Origin: Dysgonamonadaceae bacterium
GTDB lineage: Bacteria; Bacteroidota; Bacteroidia; Bacteroidales; Azobacteroidaceae
Length of the DNA: 11,995 nt
Direction: 5' to 3'
Assembly (NCBI GenBank): GCA_031261015.1
Contig: JAISKG010000031.1
Location: forward strand, 1-11,995
Position numbers and translations under genes: made by a program. Of this stretch, positions 7,426 to 11,995 are shown one piece after another. Below the pieces are notes generated by a model. That model ran no database searches, was not told where the DNA came from, and was given only the letters and a program-made list of their open reading frames with translations. Numbering within the stretch: position 1 is the stretch's first letter; the number at the start of each line of letters is the position of its first letter.

Positions 7426-8316
7426 ATGATCCGAAAAAATTCTTTGCAAGCGTGGGTCTTGGCGGTGCGGCCGAAAACATTATCGGCTTCGGCAACTCCG
7501 GTGTTCGTGGCTTGCGCTTTGGCTTACCGGTCGGGTTATTTTCAGTGGAAACCGGCTTTGATTTGCTTGGTTTTCGCCGTTTTAGCTCAAATTGTTTCCA
7601 ATTTGGCCAACGATTATTTCGATTACAAGAAAGGTTCCGACAAAGACGATCGCTTGGGGCCGCCACGCGCAGTGGCCGAAGGATGGATTGCGCCGCGAAC
7701 CATGTTGACGGTCACACTGGGCTTGCTGGCAGCCGACTGCGCTTTGGGTTTGACCTTGATTTATTACGGCGGCTGGTTTTTGACCGGCGTGGGTTTATTG
7801 ATCGCCGTGTTCGTTTTGGCTTATTCGGGCGGCCCTTATCCGCTGGCTTACCACGGTTGGGGCGATGTGTGTGTATTGATTTTTTTCGGGATCGTCCCAG
7901 TCGGATTTACCTATTACGTACAGGCTTTGCAATGGCCTTTGTCTGCGACGATATGCGGAATGGCCGTCGGTTTAACGATCATTAATATTCTGGTAGCGAA
8001 TAATTTCCGCGACCGTTTTACCGACCGAGAAGCCGACAAACGAACTTCCATCGTGATTTTCGGGGAAACTTTCGGCCAACGGTTTTATTTGATCAACGGA
8101 TGGCTGGCAGTGATCGCTTGCCAATATTTTTGGCTGGAAAACAGCGGATTAGCAGCTATTTTGCCCTTATTTTATTTGCCATTTCATTATCGGACTTGGG
8201 CGGAAATGGTGCGAATCGGGCAAGGAAAAGACTTAGTTGCTATTTTAGGGAAAACAGCTCGTAATGTATTAATTTTCGGAGTGTTGCTGTCTTTGGGATT
8301 GTTGCTGTCGCGTTAA
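7426..8316 (+). CDS. menA: 1,4-dihydroxy-2-naphthoate polyprenyltransferase
   Basis: An integral membrane prenyltransferase of the UbiA family that joins a polyprenyl chain to 1,4-dihydroxy-2-naphthoate, giving demethylmenaquinone, the substrate of MenG. The 296 residues contain both Asp-rich motifs that hold the magnesium-diphosphate: N62-D63-YFD66-YKKGSD72 and N192-NFRDRFTDREADKRT (to 207). About eight or nine hydrophobic segments are visible, for example 41-60, 92-113, 117-135, 148-166, 172-190, 221-237, 240-252 and 281-294. The N-terminal WVLAVRPKTLSASATPV segment is characteristic of MenA and fixes the start at 7426. It is transcribed divergently from menG across 66 bases that hold both promoters. 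No strong terminator follows directly; the first hairpin downstream is the inverted repeat at 8396-8442. Confidence 0.96.
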   Translation: MIRKNSLQAWVLAVRPKTLSASATPVFVACALAYRSGYFQWKPALICLVFAVLAQIVSNLANDYFDYKKGSDKDDRLGPPRAVAEGWIAPRTMLTVTLGLLAADCALGLTLIYYGGWFLTGVGLLIAVFVLAYSGGPYPLAYHGWGDVCVLIFFGIVPVGFTYYVQALQWPLSATICGMAVGLTIINILVANNFRDRFTDREADKRTSIVIFGETFGQRFYLINGWLAVIACQYFWLENSGLAAILPLFYLPFHYRTWAEMVRIGQGKDLVAILGKTARNVLIFGVLLSLGLLLSR

Positions 8317-8351
8317 AAAAATACGTAGAGGTGAAAAAAATTCGTCCTTAT

Positions 8352-8382
8352 TTTGATATTCTCAAAAAATCATGTATCTTTG
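8352..8382 (+). promoter_or_regulatory. Consensus Bacteroidota promoter with no obvious gene behind it
   Basis: TTTG at 8352-8355, a 19-base spacer, then TATCTTTG at 8375-8382. This is an exact match to the TTTG-N19-TAnnTTTG consensus and the best-matching promoter in the window. The predicted start is near 8389, only a few bases before an inverted repeat at 8396-8442, and the direction is opposite to the small gene at 8434-8865. The only plus-strand frame behind it is a 43-codon one from 8412 to 8543 (MRVRSNFISR...), which lies almost wholly antisense to the small gene and is not convincing as a protein. Confidence 0.6.
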
Positions 8383-8395
8383 TAAGTATTAAAGT

Positions 8396-8442
8396 AACGA
8401 CTAATAATTTTATGAGGGTTCGCTCTAATTTTATTAGTCGTT
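8396..8442. repeat. Inverted repeat with 12-base arms, possible bidirectional terminator
   Basis: The left arm AACGACTAATAA (8396-8407) and right arm TTATTAGTCGTT (8431-8442) are perfect reverse complements separated by 23 bases. The loop can pair further at GAG (8414-8416) with CTC (8423-8425). The stop codon of the minus-strand small gene (8434-8436) lies in the right arm. On the plus strand the arm runs into TTTTC, a weak T-tract; on the minus strand no T-run follows. It lies between the convergent ends of menA and the small gene, so a shared terminator is the simplest reading. Because a promoter fires directly into it, the hairpin of a small RNA is another. Confidence 0.6.
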
Positions 8443-8865
8443 TTCTATTACCGTTATGCAATATTGCACTTTTTCTTTTGTGCTTCTTTTCACGCCCACA
8501 GTCAGTTTTATTTTCCCAAAATTGGATTTGTTGTATTCCATAATAATTATTTTTTCAAATCCTTTTTGGTTGTCTTTTGCCGGATTAGAGTTTCGAGGAA
8601 GACCTTTTTGTACAGCATTTGTCAATATCTCTGTTAAAAACATAACCGCAAGTGTTGATTCATAACGCGTAGATGCCTGTCCTGCCGTTTCCTCGACCGA
8701 AATGTGTTTCACATTCACAAAGTCATTCAACGATTTGTTAAAAACCTGTTTTTCAGGATTTAATTTTCCCCAGATTTTATAGAAATCCATAATAAAACGT
8801 TTGCGTTGCTTTTTATCTTCTTTGCTGTCACCGATTGGTATTCCGTAGTCAGAACCATAATTCAT
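8434..8865 (-). CDS. Small conserved-looking protein of unknown function, AT-rich gene
   Basis: A 143-residue soluble protein (MNYGSDYGIPIGDSKEDKKQ at the N-terminus), with no signal peptide or membrane segment. The first half is highly charged and helical (KEDKKQRKRFIMDFYKIWGKLNP); the middle (ETAGQASTRYESTLAVMFLTEILTNA) looks like a buried helix; the end (FEKIIIMEYN, KIKLTVGVKR, KVQYCITVI) looks like three beta strands. The YGIPIGDSKEDK and VGVKR...VQYCIT stretches seem familiar from short uncharacterised Bacteroidales proteins. A relation to phage-type BECR-fold nucleases is a guess only. The frame stays open upstream to 8994, but the ATG at 8863-8865 is preferred because a consensus promoter lies at 8926-8956, which would be inside the longer version. 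G+C is about 35% by hand count, below that of neighbouring genes, suggesting later acquisition. Confidence 0.72.
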   Translation of the reverse strand: MNYGSDYGIPIGDSKEDKKQRKRFIMDFYKIWGKLNPEKQVFNKSLNDFVNVKHISVEETAGQASTRYESTLAVMFLTEILTNAVQKGLPRNSNPAKDNQKGFEKIIIMEYNKSNFGKIKLTVGVKRSTKEKVQYCITVIEND

Positions 8866-8925
8866 AGGTTTTAGTTTTTTGTGATAATTATTCAATACAG
8901 TGTGCAGAAATGAACTCCCGCACCA

Positions 8926-8956
8926 CAAAATTACAATATATTTTTCGAAACTAAAA
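8926..8956 (-). promoter_or_regulatory. Promoter of the small gene at 8434-8865
   Basis: On the minus strand a TAATTTTG -7 box (8926-8933) lies 19 bases after TTTT (8953-8956), which is one mismatch from the -33 TTTG. The predicted start near 8919 gives a leader of about 54 bases before the ATG at 8865. The -33 element sits within the T-tract of the preceding gene's terminator. The rest of the 145-base gap (8866-9010) shows only this promoter, the leader and the terminator. Confidence 0.6.
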
Positions 8957-8983
8957 AACATAGGGGCGAAAATTTTCCGCCCC
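8953..8983 (-). terminator. Intrinsic terminator of the T9SS surface-protein gene
   Basis: Read on the minus strand, GGGGCG (from 8983) and CGCCCC (to 8963) form a 6-bp GC stem around GAAAATTTT, whose A and T runs can extend the pairing. TATG and then six T follow (8953-8958). It lies 28 bases past the stop codon at 9011, as expected of a Rho-independent terminator. Confidence 0.75.
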
Positions 8984-9010
8984 CACATACACAATTTTAG
9001 TATTTTCGAA

Positions 9011-11995
9011 TTATTTCTGGAGAATCACCTTGTGCGTCGAAACCGATTTTTCGTTCTCAATCACCACCAGATAAATACCGTTGGCAAAATTCAAACGGAG
9101 ATTCAATACGCCGTTTGATGCGTATTTCGCCAGCGTTCTACCCGATAAATCCTGTATCTTTACGGTTGCTTCACCGCTGGTATTCACCGTCAAATCGCCT
9201 TTCGTTACGGTCGGATATACCGGACTGAAGAGAGATGGATTTGTTATTCCTGTACCTTCACCCGTAGTATAAGTAATGTTTATAGGCGAACTGAAATTAC
9301 GTATTACTGTTGCCGGAATAGAAATGGTATAAGTTGTTTGAGCTTCCAGTACATCGTGAGAAAGAGTTAGTTTATTTCCTGATATACTTGGAGTTACAAC
9401 GATTTCATTACCTCCTCCGGTCATCGTAATATTGTTAAAACTCCTTTCGGTAATGTCTTTAGAGAATGTAGCAATGAAATTGTCTCTGGGATCTACCTCT
9501 ACATCCCCATGTTTGATATTGGTATTAACCAAAGTGATAGGATCCAGGTTATCTACCAGAATATCGTCAATAAACCAGTCATGCGCCCATCCGTCGCCTT
9601 GATAACGGAAAGCGATAAAAATTGTCTGTCCTGCATAAGCGTTCAAATTGACGGCGACTGGCGTCCATGAATCGGTAATCTGGGCGGAAGACGGCGTCCA
9701 TATCTCAGTGAAATTGCTCTTTTCGCGATTAGCATTTGTAGTAACCAATACGCTGCTTTTTCCACTACCATACTCGCCCGGTTCTCCTATTTTAGATTCA
9801 AATTGCAGCGTAGCTCCCGATGCAGGAATAGCGATAGCCGAAGTAATCAACCAAGAGTCGCTTCCGTCGGTATAGCGGTGGCGTGCTCTCTTGCCGCCTC
9901 CGCTGGGCGTATCGTTAGTTGTTTGCACATTCCAGCCGGTACTTGAGGGCATATTGATTACCATCCAGCATTCGTTGGGTAATATTGAGTTGCTGTTGTA
10001 ATCGAAGCCTTCGCCGTAGGGAATGGATTTTATCGGGCACACGCGGTTTTCAACAGCAATCGTGTAAGAGTCGTTTTTGTCGTTTTCATCGCGGCTCAAC
10101 TTCGTCGATGCTTTGATGGTATGCACTCCGCCTGCCGACAAATCGGCTTTCGTTGAGAAAGTATAGGTAACTTCCTGTCCCGATGCGATCGGACCCGGCA
10201 CTGTTTCGTTGGGGATCGCCGTTCCGCTATCCAAGCTAAATGTAACCGGAATGCTCGGAAGCTCGCTTGCTCCGAAATTTTTCACTTTTACTTGCACTGT
10301 TTCTGCTGCCGTAAGATCGTGCCCGTTTACCGGCGACAAAATTGCCGTCACTCCTGCGTCGCGATTGGCAATTTCTTCTATTTCAATATTATCTACGGCA
10401 AGATAATAGGTAGTTTGCGCACTATAAGAATGCAAAGCAAAGTAGAAATCGCCGTCTTTCCCGGTTACGGAAAGTTCCTGCTGTTTCCAAGCTGTCGTTA
10501 TTGCCGTTCCTTCTACGCTCCACAGTTTGTTGTCGGCGCTTGCCTGTGCGGCGGCCTTCGTTTTACCGTCGGAAACATATACCGCCAGTTTATCCGTTCC
10601 CATACTGCCGGTTTTTTTATACCAGAACCTGATTTTATAGATTCTACCCTGTTCCATGTGGATCACCGGAGAGAACATCCAGTCGTCGGCGACGACATTG
10701 GATGTCGGTTGTCCCATATAACCGGAGTAACGCAAAGAAGAAGGCGAAGAATTGTAGCCGTACGGACTTGATGTGTTTTTTTCAACCTTCCAGGTGATGC
10801 CGTCGTTGTTGGCGTCAACTACTGTCCAGCAGCGGGGCATGCCGTCTTCCATATCTTCAAAAATAGGAAGCGCATGGTTTTCGCAATCTATCGGCGTAGT
10901 GAAAGTCACTTTGTCCGACCAGGCTGTTGTGCCGCCTTCGGGACAAACCGCGCGAACATAGTAATCGTAAGTGGTATTATTGGTCAAGCCGTTTAAACGA
11001 TAGGGTTTAGTAGTAACGTGCATCCATGTTCCGGCGGTCGAAGTAGGATCGAATCCGGGTGCACCGTATTTGATTTCCCAAGAGGTGGCTATGCCGGTTT
11101 CTTCCCACGACAGGAGCGCGCTTGTGTAGGTCAGTCCCGAAACCGAAGGATTGAGCGGCGTATTGCATTGCGTAGGATCGGGTTGCGTAGTAAAAGACCA
11201 GGTGATTCCTTCCCACAATTCGCTGACGGAATTAGCATTAACCGTCACTGTATAAGTCGTGTTGTAAGCAAATGCGTTGTGTGCGATTGTCAATTTATTT
11301 CCCGTCACCGACGGAACCACACCGCCCGGATTAGGCGTAATGGTAATCGCGGGTGCATTCACAAGCGTGCGGTTTCTCATAAATTCGACCGTTACCGGCG
11401 CATTGACCGGTACATTTTTAGCATTCCGCTTCGGCGTAACCGCAACATGCGAAGCGAGGTTAACACGGAGAGCCAGATTACCGATCATACTCAATTGACC
11501 GGTGATCGGACTTACGCTACCGCATATTTCCTCAAGCATGGTACCGTCGGCGCTCACCCGGAATATACAATTTGCTTCCTTATCGCTTACCACATTGAGG
11601 GCTTCCGACGTCAACTGATCGGCGGTAAAGAAATAGTAGCCCGGCTGCAAGAGTTGCTGTTCGGCAAACACAAATTCGGTCAAACTGTATTGGGCGTTCG
11701 CAATGTTCCGGTTGAATTTTTGCGAAGTATAAACTTTCGTCAAACCGTTACCGGCCGAAACAGCATAAATTGAAATGGTAAATTCGAGAGAGGTTACCGT
11801 ACTGAATGCAATGGTCGCCGATTTCACTATATCGGGAGTTGCAATGTAATACACATTCCCGAGCTGAGTATTCGCCCCCAGATTGGCAGTTCCGGTGGCG
11901 TTGCTCGAAGTCCATGATTTGTTATTATCTACGGCAAACTGGTTGTCGTTGACGGCAAATGGAACTGTCGTAGTCGATCCCGAAGAGGGAATGGT
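9011..11995 (-). CDS. Large modular surface/secreted protein with T9SS C-terminal sorting domain (N-terminus outside window)
   Basis: The frame is open to the right edge, so at least 994 residues are visible and the start is missing; a GTG at 11852-11854 is internal. Domains in reading order: an unassigned beta-rich start (11995 to about 11450); an SbsA-type Ig-like domain (about 11449-11183); fibronectin III (11170-10892, ending YDYYVRAVCPEGG); a jelly-roll cleaved-adhesin/MAM-like domain (10888-10370, with DDWMFSPVI and YYLAVDNIEI); a CARDB-like domain (10366-10046); a second cleaved-adhesin-like domain (10042-9545, with DSWLITSAI and DWFIDDILVDN); a second Ig-like domain (9544-9263); and a type A sorting domain (from about 9232, with VKIQDLSGRTL, FANGIYLVVIE and final KVILQK). 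Such proteins cross the outer membrane by T9SS, lose the tail and are usually anchored to surface polysaccharide. The function would depend on the unseen N-terminal part, which may be a protease, glycosidase or adhesin. No catalytic motif is visible. Confidence 0.93.
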   Translation of the reverse strand, partial: TIPSSGSTTTVPFAVNDNQFAVDNNKSWTSSNATGTANLGANTQLGNVYYIATPDIVKSATIAFSTVTSLEFTISIYAVSAGNGLTKVYTSQKFNRNIANAQYSLTEFVFAEQQLLQPGYYFFTADQLTSEALNVVSDKEANCIFRVSADGTMLEEICGSVSPITGQLSMIGNLALRVNLASHVAVTPKRNAKNVPVNAPVTVEFMRNRTLVNAPAITITPNPGGVVPSVTGNKLTIAHNAFAYNTTYTVTVNANSVSELWEGITWSFTTQPDPTQCNTPLNPSVSGLTYTSALLSWEETGIATSWEIKYGAPGFDPTSTAGTWMHVTTKPYRLNGLTNNTTYDYYVRAVCPEGGTTAWSDKVTFTTPIDCENHALPIFEDMEDGMPRCWTVVDANNDGITWKVEKNTSSPYGYNSSPSSLRYSGYMGQPTSNVVADDWMFSPVIHMEQGRIYKIRFWYKKTGSMGTDKLAVYVSDGKTKAAAQASADNKLWSVEGTAITTAWKQQELSVTGKDGDFYFALHSYSAQTTYYLAVDNIEIEEIANRDAGVTAILSPVNGHDLTAAETVQVKVKNFGASELPSIPVTFSLDSGTAIPNETVPGPIASGQEVTYTFSTKADLSAGGVHTIKASTKLSRDENDKNDSYTIAVENRVCPIKSIPYGEGFDYNSNSILPNECWMVINMPSSTGWNVQTTNDTPSGGGKRARHRYTDGSDSWLITSAIAIPASGATLQFESKIGEPGEYGSGKSSVLVTTNANREKSNFTEIWTPSSAQITDSWTPVAVNLNAYAGQTIFIAFRYQGDGWAHDWFIDDILVDNLDPITLVNTNIKHGDVEVDPRDNFIATFSKDITERSFNNITMTGGGNEIVVTPSISGNKLTLSHDVLEAQTTYTISIPATVIRNFSSPINITYTTGEGTGITNPSLFSPVYPTVTKGDLTVNTSGEATVKIQDLSGRTLAKYASNGVLNLRLNFANGIYLVVIENEKSVSTHKVILQK

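Noticed and set aside
7088..7666. 192-codon minus-strand frame spanning menG, the divergent promoters and menA
   Set aside because: It crosses both promoters, and its composition (many R, K, P, S) is that of an out-of-frame reading of two secure genes.
7410..7985. 191-codon plus-strand frame inside menA
   Set aside because: Arginine- and glycine-rich reading of menA in another frame. The menA frame carries both Asp-rich motifs and runs the full family length.
8412..8543. 43-codon plus-strand frame behind the unassigned promoter, with a hydrophobic signal-like stretch
   Set aside because: Its 5' part is the inverted repeat and the rest is antisense to the small gene. The hydrophobic look comes from T-rich DNA. 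It is kept only as a remote possibility.
8866..8994. N-terminal extension of the small gene up to 8994 (43 more residues)
   Set aside because: The extension covers the consensus promoter and part of the terminator of the preceding gene, and its sequence (MCMWGRKIFAPMFF...) does not fit the charged protein that follows.
11018..11773. 251-codon plus-strand open frame opposite the T9SS protein
   Set aside because: It is rich in R, H and C with no domain sense, and lies wholly antisense to well-recognised Ig-like and adhesin domains. It is a shadow frame.
11852..11854. GTG as start of the T9SS protein
   Set aside because: The frame continues open to the window edge with sensible sequence (TSSNATGTANLGANTQLGNV before it), and there is no signal peptide after the GTG.

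Overview
The window looks like chromosomal DNA of an anaerobic, fermenting member of the Bacteroidales (phylum Bacteroidota). Three things point there. A long surface protein ends in a type IX secretion (T9SS) sorting domain. The recognisable promoters have the Bacteroidota form (TTTG, about 19 bases, TAnnTTTG) and genes lack clear Shine-Dalgarno sites. The genes combine an acetate-forming pathway with menaquinone synthesis. I cannot name a genus.

Layout. Bases 2-2014 (+) hold a tightly packed glycan cluster: the 3' end of a membrane protein resembling family 87 glycosyltransferases, a DPM1/GtrB-like family 2 glycosyltransferase with two C-terminal membrane helices, and a polysaccharide deacetylase. 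The genes overlap by 20 and 4 bases. This cluster collides tail to tail, with a 32-base overlap, with a minus-strand cluster running from 6547 down to 1983: pta, a 3-hydroxyacyl-CoA dehydrogenase-like gene, ackA, and an exported TPR protein. Pta and AckA convert acetyl-CoA to acetate with ATP gain. The dehydrogenase-like gene sits between them with gaps of 11 and 5 bases and has lost some canonical active-site residues.

Bases 6619-8316 hold the last two menaquinone steps as a divergent pair: menG (-) and menA (+), driven from a 66-base intergenic stretch carrying two opposed -7 boxes. MenA prenylates dihydroxynaphthoate and MenG methylates the product.

From 8317 the character changes. An AT-rich segment (about 35% G+C by hand count) carries a small unrecognised minus-strand gene with its own promoter. 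It also carries an unassigned consensus promoter on the plus strand that fires into a 12-bp-arm inverted repeat at the 3' end of that small gene. Upstream of the small gene, beyond a good intrinsic terminator, lies the 3' two thirds or so of a very large modular T9SS surface protein (9011 to the window edge, -), built from Ig-like, fibronectin III, cleaved-adhesin/MAM-like and CARDB-like domains. Its start lies outside the window.

No tRNA, rRNA, CRISPR array, insertion sequence or origin was seen, and no gene-free stretch exceeds 300 bases. The longest gaps are 8866-9010 and 8317-8433; both are described.
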